From NCBI RefSeq assembly GCF_009870125.1, contig NC_046680.1, forward strand, positions 17,193,501-17,257,500: 64,000 nt of DNA, in the 5' to 3' direction. Origin of the DNA: Drosophila pseudoobscura (Eukaryota; Arthropoda; Insecta; Diptera; Drosophilidae). The notes under the pieces are model-generated. The model did not search any database, was not told where the DNA came from, and worked only from the letters and a program-made list of their open reading frames with translations. Position numbers and translations under genes: made by a program. Shown here piece after piece: positions 15,601 to 27,346 of this stretch (the stretch's first letter is position 1; the number at the start of each line of letters is the position of its first letter).

Positions 15601-18600
15601 ATTGAGGGGCACGCTGAGCAGCAGGAGCAGCAGTAGCAACACCAGCAGCGGTGGAAATGTACAGCCACAGCCATCCATGGAAGGGGAGCCGGATGCTGAG
15701 GGGGATGCGGATGGCGCGATGGTGCCGGGTGCTGGAGATGCAGCTGGAGATGAAGCGGAAACCCTGCAAATGCCAGCCAGAAGGACAGATGAAACAGAAA
15801 AGCAATCACTCGAGACGCTGCTGCTGCAACACAAGCAGCAACAGCAGAAGCAGCAGCAACAACTTCAACAGGAATTGGCATCGGATGCTGGAGAGGAAGT
15901 AGCAACAGCAGCATCATTTGGGAATAATCAAAGCGATAATAACAGTCAGCGCAATAAGCAAAACAACATCCTTAAACAGCAAATTACATTGTCATTGGAT
16001 TTGTCGGACCATGACGACGACAACGAAGAAGAGGTGGACGGCAACTGCAACAGCAACAGCACAGGCAATGGCAATGGCAATGGCAGAGTGGCCCAGAACC
16101 CCAGCACACCGCAAACACCCATCACACCCATCACGCCGACAACACCGAATGCCCCATGCAGCATGCCCCAGAAGCCCATCAAAGTTCAGTCTGACAAGGA
16201 CTGCACAGTGCCGTATAATATTATCAACAATTATTTCTCCGTCGGCGTGGTAAGTTCCATTTTGTGTGTTGAATGAATCTGTTGCAGCTGCAACTGCAGT
16301 TGCTTCCCAGTTGGAGCCATGTGAGGGCGGCGTGTTCGATTTCCAGCTTTGAATTATGCCTACACTATGCGGACACTATCCCTGTCAGTGTCTTTGTTAG
16401 TGTCAGCTCTATTTGGGTCACATTACAGATGCCATGCCGAGCATTTCCAGGGCACTCTCTGTTCCCATTTTCTGTTTGCGGCAGCAATGGGTTTCACATT
16501 ACCATAATTAGATGAGGATTTCATGGCTATTGCATTTGACACTTGATTGTGCAGCTAGGACCATAGTTATAGCTCTCCAATTAAAGGCCCAGGAAATATG
16601 TTTCGAAACGAAAGTTTAGTGTGGCACAAGAAGAGAAAAGGCTTAGTATACTCTTCATATTTGCCAATGAGAATCTGTTTTAAGATAATTAGTGGAAAGC
16701 CCCTTAGTAGCCTCTGGACGGAGGGTATAATATGTATACCGACGGCTCCTTAGCCCGGCTCGCAAAACACAAAAGCGGGAAGATACGACACTGCGCTTCG
16801 AAATAATTCATATAAATGGACTTAATCGTTTATTCAGCATTCTGGCCAAGAGACCGCATATTTCCGGCTTAGCCGAGGAAGTCTAACCCTCCACCTTCCG
16901 CTCCATCGATGGGCAGCAGTGGAGGGAAAATTTCGAAATCAAACCCAAGAACTAAATGGCAGCGAATGAAACCATAAAGAAAAGGCAAAGCTCTTTGGCA
17001 TGCAAATTTCCTGGGAATACGCTTCAGTTCCATTCATATCCAAAGGCCAGAAACGAGTGAAAGCAAAATCAACTCAAACAATGGCGTTCCAATAAAGCGA
17101 ACGGAAAGGGGTTGGGGCTATGGTTAGAAGGGCGCACGGGGTGCGAAAGAATTGCAGAATGCTGAAGAGCGATTGCCATATCCCCCAGAGCACCTGAGCT
17201 AGAGCTATGTCTGCCGATTAGTCAAGGGGAGTGTGCCAGCCACGTTGCAACACATTTTGCATGCAAAGTGGCCAGGTGCCGGTGCAATTGCAGATGCCAG
17301 CCCAGAGGCAGGTGGCAGCTACAGATACGAATACGAACAGAGCCACAGATAAGAGGAGTCAGAGGCAGGCCACAGACAGGTAGTAGAAACAGTAGCAGAG
17401 GCAGAGGCAGCATCAGAGCATGCAAATGAGGTGGCAAGAGTTAAGCACACAATCATCAGCTGCACATTTGCATCATTGATTCCTCGCTGTATTCGAATGC
17501 CAATTCTCCTGATAGGGGAGTGAGCAGAGGTTGAGGCAGGTGCCGGTCCGGATGAGGTGCAATTTGTGCTATTTTTTTGCTCTTTTCCAATCGAACATTC
17601 CAATTCCAATTTTGGGGCAGTAGGCCCCAAAAGGTATGCTATGTTTTCTGATATTAGACTGTCCTTTGCCGAAAGACCAAGTGCAGAGAATCCCCAAACG
17701 AGGAAAACGTTTAAATTAATAGGTAGCCAAGCTGCGGCCAGGTCACAGCCGGAAGAAACTTGTCTCATTATAATTTCCAGCAAGTGTTAAATTAGTGACT
17801 GCTCAAGTCAACGGCAAGCACAGCACCGCAAAGTCGAGAAAAAGTAACAGATTGTGCCCCAGGGACAAACACGCCTCACTCGAACTCCCGCACTCCCGCA
17901 CGCCCACACACACTCGCACTCGCACATTCGCACTCGCACTCGCACTCTGGGAAGGCAATAAATAGAAATGAGAGGAAAGAAAAAAGGATAAAAGTTTGCA
18001 AAGTTTCACATCAGGGGGCTGGCCTTTGAATAATTTAGTATGATATGAATGGAATGAAAGGCCACGAATGCCAGGAACAGGAGCAGGAATGAGCATTCCA
18101 GAAAATCGGAGATACTCGCCTGCAGTTCGTTTATCAGGGGAGGATTTAAGGCGGCCATAAAGCAACGTTAAGTGACAAATTTAGAGCCGGAGAAGGCTGT
18201 CCTGTCCGCAAAACGAGAGCGAAAATGAAATGAAATGAACGGCAAATAAGGCGGAAATGTTGTACAAATCGGCCAAGACGTGGTCCCGCCTGTATTTGTC
18301 TCGTATCTGCGGAGTGTAAATACGTACAATCCCCATATGGTTCGGTGGATTCTCTGCGAGTGTGTGCCCGGTGGTGTGTGCCCAGTAAGGTCACACCATT
18401 TGTCAAGTGGCGGCTAAGGCTGAAATCCTTTTTGTGCAAACATTTCGCGCTCCCTTGCGCAACTGAAATCAGCCTAATGCTCCCCCACAATTGCGTGCCT
18501 TGTCCTGTCCTGTGCTGCTGGCTGTCTCCTTGCCGTGCCGTGAATATCCCACAAAATCCGCACCAAAAACCGAAATAAAAACCCCATCAAACGTGTGTGG

Positions 18601-21411
18601 GTGTTAGTTTATTTATGACTTGATGTGCGTCTGTTTAAACAGTAGGCGTCTACAGCAAACTGTCGGCAATGATGTTATTGCTGGTGTTGTAGTGCCTGTT
18701 GGGATCTCACTTGTCAGACCCGACCAGATAGGCAGCCCGCTCCCATCACGAAATCCATTTAACACTTATGTATGTGCGGGTACATGTGTCTGGTCTAGGA
18801 GGAGTGTAGTGTGTCTCTGCCTGTGCCCCACTCAAGTGGCCAAAGTCGCACAGAGGAAGCTTTCCTAGGAGAGTGGAATCACTCCCATACCTTATCCCCC
18901 TCATCCTCCTTTCATGGGGTAATACAGCATGAAAAGTATTTCACGCCGACTCTTTGGTTTAACGTCAAACAATTGACGTTGAGCGCCAACTTGTGCGTTG
19001 ATGATAAAAGCGGGTAAAAGAACGTGGAAGATGGTGTGATATGGGGACGAAATGAAGCTGACAGCGTCTGTGAAGCCTGCTGAAACCCCCAGGCACAGAC
19101 CACACAGCATGTGTAATTGTGAGAGCTGCGACTTTGACTTGAGCCCAAGTTTTATGTATCCCGGGCAGAGATAGCGGGCTTGATGTGCATTTTATGGGGC
19201 ATTATGTTCACCTGCCTGTATATCCTATGAGTAGAAGCGCCTCCCAATGGCATTTAGAGGGATTTCAGGGCCCCTGTCTTTGCCGTTAGATATTCCAGTT
19301 TGAGTTTACAAATTATTTCATTACCGCCCCGCCCTCGAAGTCATCTCATTTAGAGCCAATCAAAATTTGTGCCAAACATTGCCGAAGGCGACCCCCAAAT
19401 GCAAACAAGCTGTCACTGACCTGCTCGCTTGGTCCACCAGCACCCTCTCCTTTCCTCCTTAGCTCTGGCCTGACTAATAGGTATAGTGCGGTCGAGGCAT
19501 GCTAATAAGCTGGTGCTGTCACTAAATTAGTTTACCGCCCAGGCCGTGCATGAAGCGGAAAGTGACAGTTTTTGGGGCAGGCTGTGCAAGCTAATTAAAA
19601 AGTTTTCGTCGATTTTTCAGCTTGCAGCGTGGCCAGGCAGGCAGACGCGTGCCCGCTCATGTTGACAATTCAATTTGCACTGGAGCGGTAATAAATCTTA
19701 TTTGCTGTGAAAGCAACAGACCATAATTGAAAGCCAGGCAGGCTCCGCCAAGGCCCTGAACAGAGAGCCCTGTGTGCTCGTACTCGTACTCGTACTCCCA
19801 CTTTGACATGAATAACAAATGGGCCTACCGAAGGTGCAACGTGACGTATACGTAACGGGACGAAAGTCGGACACGCAACGGAATATATGCAATTAAAATA
19901 CTGAAACCCTTTGGGGTGCTCTCCGATAGGAGGCAGTCGGGGTGGGCGCGCTGCATCTCCGCACTCCATCCACCATTTCCCCTTTTGGAGCTTGCCTGCT
20001 GTTGCATAAAGTAAACATGTCCCTTTTGTACATGGACCTCAGGTCACGGGCACGAAGTATGCCCTCTGACACTTCGGTGAAGCCTGCAACAATCTCTTTT
20101 CGAGCTTAAAGTTTCTCAAATACTTATTCGATTTGTGAACCCTGATCCGGCCCCTTTGTATCTTTCCCTTTTCACATAAATTGTTTGCTTTTCTAAAGGG
20201 AAAAATTATTAGCATTTTTCTTGTCGGCTTGTTGCCTTGAGCTGAAATTCGCCAGATTCCTAATGGCTTGGACTATGCATCGTCTATGCATTCAAGCTAC
20301 ATTTTGCTACTGTTTGGTCAGGAAATATTTATCTTTTATTGAATACATGACTCCTGTACTTGGATGTCCTCGAGAATGCGTCCATCTAATTGGTCCTGTG
20401 GGTGAGATAGCCAACTTTTGCCTGTGCATTTGGAACGTGACCGTGAATGTCGATTCGATGCTGACCTTTTCATCATAAAGTAATTGGCTGAGCCCATTCC
20501 AATGCTGATTGTATTTCCACAGGATGCCGCCATCTGCGTCAAGTTTCACTTGGAGAGGGAGAAGAACCCGCACAAATTCAACAGCCGGATGAAGAACAAA
20601 CTTTGGTACTTCGAATATGCAACGTCTGAGACGTTTGCAGCATCCTGCAAGAATCTCCACGAGAGCATCGAGATTGTGGTGAGTATCGGGAGGAATATCC
20701 AGGGGGTTGTCCGATTGAATTTTCCTGCTTCTGACTTGTAAATGGATTACCGGAGAAGAAGGAAGTGCATAACCTTCGCTCAATATTTAAAGTGCGACGG
20801 TGTGGCCTTGGACCTTGCCAACGGGCCCCATCTGCAGGGAGTGGCCTTGCTCAACATCCCCTACACCCACGGCGGCTCCAACCTGTGGGGTGAGCACCTG
20901 TCCCAGAAACGGATGCGGAAGAGCGCTGGACCCTTTGGCAAAAGCAAGAAGCTCAAGTCCAGCGACAAAGAGTTCTCGGCCACCAGTTTCAACTCCGTGG
21001 ATCTTTCGGTGGCTATACAGGGTAAGTGGGCCAATTCGATCCTATTGCTTTGAGTATCTCTAGTGGGTGTCTACTGCAGATATCGGTGATCGCCTGATCG
21101 AAGTTATTGGCCTCGAGAACTGTCTGCACATGGGCCAGGTGCGGACGGGTCTGCGCGCCTCCGGTCGCCGTCTGGCGCAGTGCAGTGAGGTCATAATCAA
21201 GACCAAAAAGACCTTTCCCATGCAGATCGACGGCGAGCCCTGGATGCAGATGCCGTGCACGGTAAGAGCGGAGGCTGAACAAGATCCAAACTGTATTGAC
21301 TGTATATTTCCGCCCTGTCAGATTAAGGTGACTCACAAGAACCAGGTGCCCATGCTGATGGCCGCCAGGTCGGAGAAAGGACGCGGCTTCTTCAATATGC
21401 TGTGCAGCTGA
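671..21411 (+). CDS. Dgk: Diacylglycerol kinase, EF-hand/C1 type (type I), 19 coding exons
   Basis: Coding exons: 671-749, 2480-2565, 6290-6488, 6624-6812, 6876-7061, 9568-9693, 9785-9909, 11294-11402, 11678-11809, 12309-12520, 13863-13994, 14209-14398, 14459-14545, 14608-14819, 15257-16249, 20523-20678, 20793-21021, 21080-21261, 21322-21411. Phases agree throughout and give 1237 residues. Domains in order: N-terminal recoverin-like region ([10 protein letters not shown] start, IDFDGFKRF); two EF hands near residues 290-352 ([24 protein letters not shown]); two Cys/His C1 domains about 378-510; catalytic domain from about 540 with [17 protein letters not shown] and [10 protein letters not shown]; a Ser/Thr/Gln-rich insert of about 290 residues; accessory domain from about 1003 ([14 protein letters not shown]). 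The family phosphorylates diacylglycerol to phosphatidic acid at membranes, with Ca2+ control through the EF hands. The start follows an AG acceptor, so at least one 5' UTR exon lies upstream. Small exons could be alternatively spliced. Confidence 0.93.
750..6289 (+). other. Dgk introns 1 and 2, no other gene seen
   Basis: Two large introns (750-2479 and 2566-6289) flank the 86-base second exon. They contain simple sequence, including a GCACC tandem near 4240-4258, a GT dinucleotide run at about 4503-4530 and a GGAACT tandem near 2405-2422. Short open frames on both strands have no codon bias or recognisable domain. I see no RNA gene. Confidence 0.5.
7062..9567 (+). other. Dgk intron 5
   Basis: The intron runs from GTGAGT to TTTTGCAG. 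It holds a GT microsatellite at about 8453-8478, a TATG tandem near 8687-8702, a CACACA tract near 8915-8928 and a GGACA tandem near 9453-9475. No coding signal is visible. Confidence 0.5.
9910..11293 (+). other. Dgk intron 7 with GATTCC and CAG-like repeats
   Basis: This intron contains a degenerate GATTCC/GATTACG hexamer tract at about 9948-9990 and a CAACAG tract at about 10427-10475. Both give long low-complexity open frames that are not genes. Confidence 0.5.
12521..13862 (+). other. Dgk intron 10
   Basis: The intron separates the two halves of the second C1 domain. A 169-codon frame at 12702-13211 lies inside it but lacks codon bias or a domain. Nothing else is supported. Confidence 0.45.
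16250..20522 (+). other. Dgk intron 15, largest of the gene
   Basis: This 4.27-kb intron lies between the low-complexity insert exon and the accessory-domain exons. It carries a GCACTC tandem at about 17907-17946 and short tandem repeats such as ATGAA near 18222-18240. No open frame here looks coding. Confidence 0.5.
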
Positions 21412-21531
21412 TTCAGGCGCAGCGCATCGACCGACTTCATGGGCCGACAGGCCGCAGAGTCAGCCGATGAGCTGGATGACGATGAATTTCGGATCGTGAC
21501 TAGGAGCACCACCGTCCATAACATAGCCTAG
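21412..21531 (+). other. In-frame open extension after the Dgk stop codon
   Basis: Directly after the Dgk TGA (21409-21411) the same frame stays open for 39 codons up to TAG at 21529-21531. The codons are GC-ending like the gene's own exons, and the peptide is polar, with RRSAST near its start and an acidic DELDDDEF segment. This is what a programmed stop-codon readthrough product looks like, which is well known in Drosophila. The base after TGA is T, not the most permissive C. It could also be a recently shortened C-terminus. Confidence 0.5.
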
Positions 21532-23942
21532 CGTACATAGCTTTAGCCCCAGATAGCAACTGCTCGTCTCGATTACTTACTGGTTTACTTAAAATTCTTT
21601 ATTTCGATATACAGACATATAGATGTGCTTATGATGTATTGTATTTATATGTCGAGTGAGTTGCAGAGCTTTACTACTAGTCTTAGTGTAGCCAAATATA
21701 CAAAACCAGTCGAATCCATTCCACTCCGATGGGATCCGTGTAAATACCAGGCGGGGATCGGAAGCACCCCAAGCATACATATACGCGTCAGTGTTAACCA
21801 TATGAAGGCTTTAGGTGTATGTATATTGCATACATATACACATATATTTATTACACCATATTTTAAGACCACTTTAAAAAACGATTACGAAAACTTGTCC
21901 AATAACGCAACTGAAATGAGACCAACCAACAACAAAACCAGAACAAACTACATGTAGATCAAAGAGAAACAACAAGAAACAGCATTGTAGTGCGAATTTT
22001 ATGCCTAGAATAGGGAGATACAGATACTCGTGTATTGTATGAGTATAGCTAGAATTAAGTAATTTATTCCGTCATCATTAGAGGACTGCCCCTGCAGTGG
22101 TGCGTGTTGGATCGGACTACGATCCGCAAATGAAACATATCATGGTCTCTCGCGTATTTCCGCAACCACCACTGATGGGCGAATTTCTGAATTTTACTTT
22201 ATCTTGTTTATTGTACATAGAACTATTTTAAAGAAATGTAATTTGATATACAAATATCAACTAAATGGTGAAGCTTTAAATGAATTTTTATATAAGAGTA
22301 CATATATTGAGATGAGAACAAAGAACAGATTATATATAATACTTCAAATATTTCATATAATCGTATATACATACATATATGCTAATGCTTATAACAACAA
22401 TACTCGTAGATTAGTCAGAAATACGCCAACAACATCCACCCAATATTATACACCCAATAAATTCAGAACAAAAAACATTCCAAGTATACTTACACAGTTA
22501 TCCAAGAAATATATACTGTATATATAGTAAAGGTATATGTTTAGATCTTAAAAGTACCCAGCAGTTAATAATGCAAACAAGCCAGATAAGCCTCTAAAAT
22601 CCGTTGGATACCCACTAAAAACTGCAAGTTTATGTTGTAAGAATTTTAGATGCGACACGAAATAGATCATCTATGTATATTCCATAGATTTTGGGGATTC
22701 TGGGGATCTATATAAGGCAATCGACGAGAGAGGATCAGCACTCCAATAGGCCTTAAAAATGTATGCAACATAAAAATACTGCTTAAGAATATAATTAATA
22801 TTTCCGTTGCCCTCTTTCAGCTGACTCCATCAAAAAGTCTTCAATCTGAGATGCGTTCAGAGCGGTAAGAAAACGATTGGTTCAAGAAAAACATTTTCAA
22901 AGGCAGTTCTTCCACTCATAAGGTTTTAATGCCAGTGTGAAGTCCTCTCTCCCGAAATACGGCCACAGCATAGCTGCTAACTACTCGTATTTTTGAATCT
23001 TTTGTTGTCAGTGCCTCACTAAACGGATCCGCAATCAGTCAATAGCAGTTATACTCCTATCAATGTATGTATGTGTACGTGTATTGCATGTATTTCGTTG
23101 GATTACAAATGCAGACGCAAAGTAATATGCATATAAATCTATTTAATTTTGCAAACAAACATTTTCAATGCGATGCCCTCGCGCCCACGAGGCCGAAGTC
23201 GCGTCGAAAGACGGGGCCTCTCGTGCTTCGGCGTCGAGGATCAGCAAATGCCACACAGTAGCCAGTTAACATTAATTATAAATGAAAGACCTAACATTAG
23301 TGAACCGAAGCATAGCCTCTCCACTGCGAGTATGGTCTAGCTTGTGTACAGTACAATTAGCTCTAAGGATATACATATGTACTTACATACCGATCTATGC
23401 CTAGCTCTAAATATACAGATCGAAATGATCGAAAGTATGTAACATTTATCTGATATTAAAAGTGAAAATAACCGAGAGGAGAGGACAAGAGGAACTTGTA
23501 AACTATATATTACGATACAATTACAGATAATACATACATAAATATACTTTATATGATTGATAATATCTATGCAATGCATAAGTAGATGAATGTGGCCCAT
23601 AAGCGGCATAGTCCTTGGTGTACAAAGCTTAGTTCATTTGAGCAGGGCTTAATTTATGCTTGTGAAATGTAGATTTATCAGTGCAACGTATATAACAATA
23701 GCCCGATATATAGTTGTTACCATATTTACTGTACAATTTGGATATTCATTTGTGCCATGGCCTAGAAGAGGAGCGGCACTGGAATGCCCTCTAATATATA
23801 TATGTAGAATATTCAATGAAAAGGTCAAACCGTATAAAAGGTAGCGAATCGAATGTAAAACTGTAATATAGAGCTCCCCAAGCATCATAATATCCACACA
23901 TGTATACTCCTGTAATCAATGTTTAAAACAACCACAAATAAA
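21532..23942 (+). other. Probable long 3' UTR of Dgk
   Basis: AT-rich, non-coding sequence follows the Dgk stop. A canonical AATAAA lies at 23937-23942, just short of the stop of the convergent Atg10 gene. A GC-rich block at 23168-23260 stands out from its surroundings and can fold locally. The true cleavage site cannot be told from sequence. Confidence 0.5.
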
Positions 23943-23975
23943 TACGAATTATCCACATAGTTCCGGGCATACATT

Positions 23976-24594
23976 TCATTTGCTCAGTCCGTAGGCATTC
24001 GCCAGTTGCAGCTTCACATGCGGTCCGTAAAGGCTGATGAAGGTGAGCACACGGTTGGCACTCGGCTGTCCGAACTGGTCGAGGACCTCAGCTGTGCGAC
24101 ACGGGTGCAGGGCCATGAATGGACGGAACAGCACGGGATGCTCTGTTTGGGTGAGCATCTGATATAGATCTTTGGACGCCGTGTCTGGCATGAAGACACG
24201 CCAAGTGGCCTCCAAGTCGAGGAGACTTCCATCTGTAAGAAGGTCCTTTATTGAATTGAACATTTGACTATTTGATGATGATACCTGATCGATGGGCTTG
24301 GAAGAATAGCATGGGCACTTGATACGACACACTATAGACTATGTGATACTCCACATTAATCAGAGTAAAATCACTATCTTTGGACTCTTGGCATTTAATC
24401 TTATGGCTGTACTTGAGGAACGTGTTGGGCTCATTGGCGTCCTAGACGGAAGATATTTGTTTTATTTAATGCTACGATAATACATAATTTCTACATACCT
24501 TTTCATGCAGCACCCAGCCATCACCTAACTGCTCGGAAATTTTGAGAAACTCTTGGGCCTGACTCAAGAAATCCTTCCACGTCATTTCGCTCAT
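23976..24594 (-). CDS. Atg10: Atg10, E2-like enzyme of autophagy
   Basis: Exons on the minus strand: 24594-24499, 24441-24285, 24232-23976, giving 169 residues, a normal size for Atg10. The family is the E2-like enzyme that takes activated Atg12 from Atg7 and joins it to Atg5, needed for autophagosome formation in the cytosol. The key motif HPC lies at residues 127-129 (ALHPCRT), so Cys129 is the predicted thioester cysteine. Upstream stand the expected core segments TWKDF, IVYSVSYQVP and TWRVFMPDTA. It converges on the Dgk 3' UTR and follows the TRMO-like gene in the same direction with about 250 bases between. The start is the first ATG after a likely 5' UTR; a second ATG lies three codons downstream. 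Confidence 0.9.
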
Positions 24595-24840
24595 TCTGGT
24601 GCGGTGCTGAAAGAAAGTTAAATTTAATTGTACACAAACCTTAAAACAACAATGGATTGCCTTCGCACTTAATAAATTATATAAAAAACCAAATTTTTTA
24701 CTTCAGAAACAAGCAGCATAAATATATTTTAGAATGTCTTGTGTCCTACAGCAAAATCGAAACGTCAAAGCTCCTAAACACGGAATACTTAAGCTAAACA
24801 CATATCTCCCTGCAAAGCCATCCGGGAAAACAACTATAAC

Positions 24841-26207
24841 TTAAGCACTGCGCTGATCGCAGTCCAGTGCGACCACTTGCACATTTTCATTGCGGCGAAC
24901 CTGCACCACAGTCACTGTGGCGGCCTTGTCGTCGAACTTGCACGTCACGGTGACTTCACTTAGCTGGAAAGTGAAGATCTGAGAGCCGTATTTTGTGCGC
25001 AGGTACACTGAGCGCGGATCCGCCTCCAAGATTTCAACGATGCACTGTTTCTCGACCTGCAAATCCTTCAGCTGGGCCTCGGCGTGCTCGTTGAAGCAAA
25101 CACTCAACCGATGGCTGGCCACCACCCAGTTGGGGACGCGTACGGCGCTTGGGGGCGGCAGAATCGGGTCGGAACTGATGCTGTTTACAGCATAGCCAGC
25201 GGCACCGTATAGCTCCAGATCGGACTCTTCGCCATCGGGCTCCTGACGGGAGTCGTAAAAGTCCAGGCTGGTTTCATTCGGACCAGCTGAGGCTCGACCT
25301 GCCACGAGGCCAAAATTTTGATAGAATCGTGGTTGTACAGGTTTGTATGCGCCTAACATACCTGAGTCGATGCTCAAGGCTGGCGCATCGTAATATGGAA
25401 TGTACGGCTTGATGTCCAGCACAGGTGTTCCGTCCACCATGTCCGTGCCAAAGAAACTGATGGTAGCATTTTCAATTTTCTCTATTTCCACCAACGACAG
25501 GCCGATGGGGCACGGTCGGTGGGGCGAGCGTGTTGAGAAAACTCCTACTCGTTCCCCGCCCAGGCGCGGGGGTGCCACTTTAGCCTTCGGATGGGCATTG
25601 TTCCGATGGAAGTGGTAAATCAGCCACAGGTGTGAGAAGTCAGACAGTCCCTCCAGCGAGTGCTCCGGGTTGGTGAAGACGCCATCATTAAGCTGGATAA
25701 GGCTACGTAGGCGGCTGCCCACAACCGATTGCCTCGGCACAGCTCTCTTCTCCGGAAAGGCAGTCCGTATTACGCCAATCGGACGAAAATGGGCAGACTC
25801 CTCATTGCTGTTACTGTTGCTGCTCCCACTGCCATTGACGTCCTACGGTTTAGCATTGATTTGAAATGTGTGTGTGTATTGTGTGATTGATGGTCAGACG
25901 CACCTGACCCTGAAGCCCGGGCGCCGCCTCCGCCTTGTCAGTGTCAGTGCCGTCCTTGGCCTTGGCATTCTGCTTACTCGAACAGCCTTCGCAGCGAAAG
26001 TCCTTCAGCAGGCGGGTTATTGTTTCGATGTCCTTGCGCTGCACATGCTGTAGGTTCCGCACTTGCTGCCTGCGTAGTTAAGGTAAATCAATCGCTGGTA
26101 GACTCGAACTTTGACAACGGAAAGGATAGGAAGATTCGCACGCACCTCAAATTGTTAATCTCATTCCGCGCAATCGTTAATTGATTTTTCAAGTCATCCT
26201 CATGCAT
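24841..26207 (-). CDS. TRMO/TrmO-like tRNA (N6-threonylcarbamoyl-A37) methyltransferase
   Basis: Exons on the minus strand: 26207-26146, 26069-25904, 25842-24841, giving 409 residues. The N-terminal 75 residues look helical and charged with a CEGC pair, followed by a Ser/Asn-rich linker. The SAM-binding beta-barrel domain starts near residue 94 (HFRPIGVIRTAFPEK) and includes GLSDFSHLWLIYHFH and GVFSTRSPHRPCPIGLS, hallmarks of the TrmO/YaeB/C9orf156 family. That family methylates t6A37 of certain tRNAs. A C-terminal domain of about 180 residues follows. The D. melanogaster orthologue is, as I recall, the neighbour of Atg10 there too, which fits the order here. The first ATG was chosen because the frame upstream is not coding-like. 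Confidence 0.88.
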
Positions 26208-26336
26208 GGTTCTTCGCACTGCAGCACCGACTGCACGAGCGACCAACGTTTAAGTCTGAATAATTCGCAAATACAGCGGTTGAGGCTGTAATAAATAAAT
26301 ATTTTTTATTTACCTCCCGGATCTTGTAGTTACATC

Positions 26337-26346
26337 CAGTGTGACC
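26337..26346 (-). promoter_or_regulatory. Motif-1-like core promoter site (GGTCACACTG)
   Basis: The minus strand reads GGTCACACTG, an exact match to the Drosophila Motif 1 consensus bound by M1BP at TATA-less housekeeping promoters. It lies 130 bases upstream of the TRMO-like start codon and in its orientation. That it drives this gene is inferred from position. Confidence 0.55.
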
Positions 26347-26348
26347 GC

Positions 26349-26466
26349 GGATTTATCCTTAAAATATACCGTCCGACCCTCAGAAATATACCAAAATATA
26401 CCGTCTAATTTTAAAAATATACGTTATATTTCTGAGGGTCCGACGGTATATTTTATGCATAAATCC
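26349..26466. repeat. Imperfect inverted repeat with 42-base arms
   Basis: Arms at 26349-26390 and 26425-26466 are reverse complements at 39 of 42 positions, around a 34-base loop. AAAATATACCGTC occurs twice on the plus strand within the left arm and loop. The repeat abuts the Motif-1-like site. It may be a small mobile-element remnant or a promoter module. Confidence 0.75.
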
Positions 26467-27346
26467 ACTGGGAAAATGTAGACAAAATATTGCTGCTTGA
26501 GAAAAAATATCAAAGTCTGCAGAACATCCAAACATCGATGTCATCGATGCCAACGTCGATGTTTCTCCAGCCCTAGTTTGCAGCGAAATAATGAGTCGTC
26601 ATTTTGAGTGGTCTATACAAAGGGGTATGGACAGCAGAAAAAAACAGCCAATGAAAACTAAAAGACTCGTACGAACCTCACCTCACCGTGTTTTGATGAA
26701 CAGCCGATTCTGTTTTCAAGGTATATTAGTCAAATGGGGTGGATTTGACTATGCATGCGTTGCATTTTCTGGGCCGTTTTGTCCGTTGTCCATACCTCTT
26801 TTCATATCCCATTCAAATACACCTAAGCACATTCACATTCACTATTTGAGACGTTTGTTTATTTTTGTTTACCGTTTACTATGCGAACCGAGAAATTCCA
26901 GTCACAACAGTTGTCAATTGTTGGAGGCGAGCACGTCCAGCTCCAGAAACCAAAGACAACCAGACAAGAAACTTGATTCCAACGACGGAGTGAGAGCTGT
27001 ATAAAATTCTGGTGACACCTGACAACGTGTAAACTCCGCGATTCGATTTGGCAAAATAAATTATACCTTTGCCAGCCTGGCGGACAGTTCACGGCGTTAG
27101 CAATGAGTCTGCCATTAAATGTAGCCAGCTTGCACAGTGTCAGATGCTAATGTCCGATGCTGGACACGCTGTTTAGACACAGCTGCTCAACAAGAGGGCT
27201 CAACCAATACGACAACAACCGATATATAGGGCTTCCATACCCACCGATTAAACAGCAAAGCGAAACGCGTGACGACCGTCAGTTTAATGCCAATGGCACA
27301 GTAGATAAGGAGTGCAGTGAACGCCCACCCACCAAACCCCCCAAAG

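Larger units (their letters stand above)
26208..27346. promoter_or_regulatory. Divergent promoter and 5' UTR region between TRMO-like gene and Mgat1
   Basis: The TRMO-like gene and Mgat1 are transcribed away from each other, and their start codons are 1.14 kb apart. The region contains a Motif-1-like site, a long imperfect inverted repeat, three CATCGATG/CGTCGATG boxes at about 26533-26562, and the probable 5' UTR of Mgat1 after about 27000. An open frame at 26591-27004 has no codon bias. Confidence 0.5.

Noticed and set aside
15432-15917. Long minus-strand frames opposite the Dgk insert exon
   Set aside because: They are shadows of the CAG/ACC-repeat coding exon on the plus strand.
26591-27004. 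137-codon open frame upstream of Mgat1
   Set aside because: Composition is non-coding, it lies in the divergent promoter/5' UTR region, and no domain is visible.
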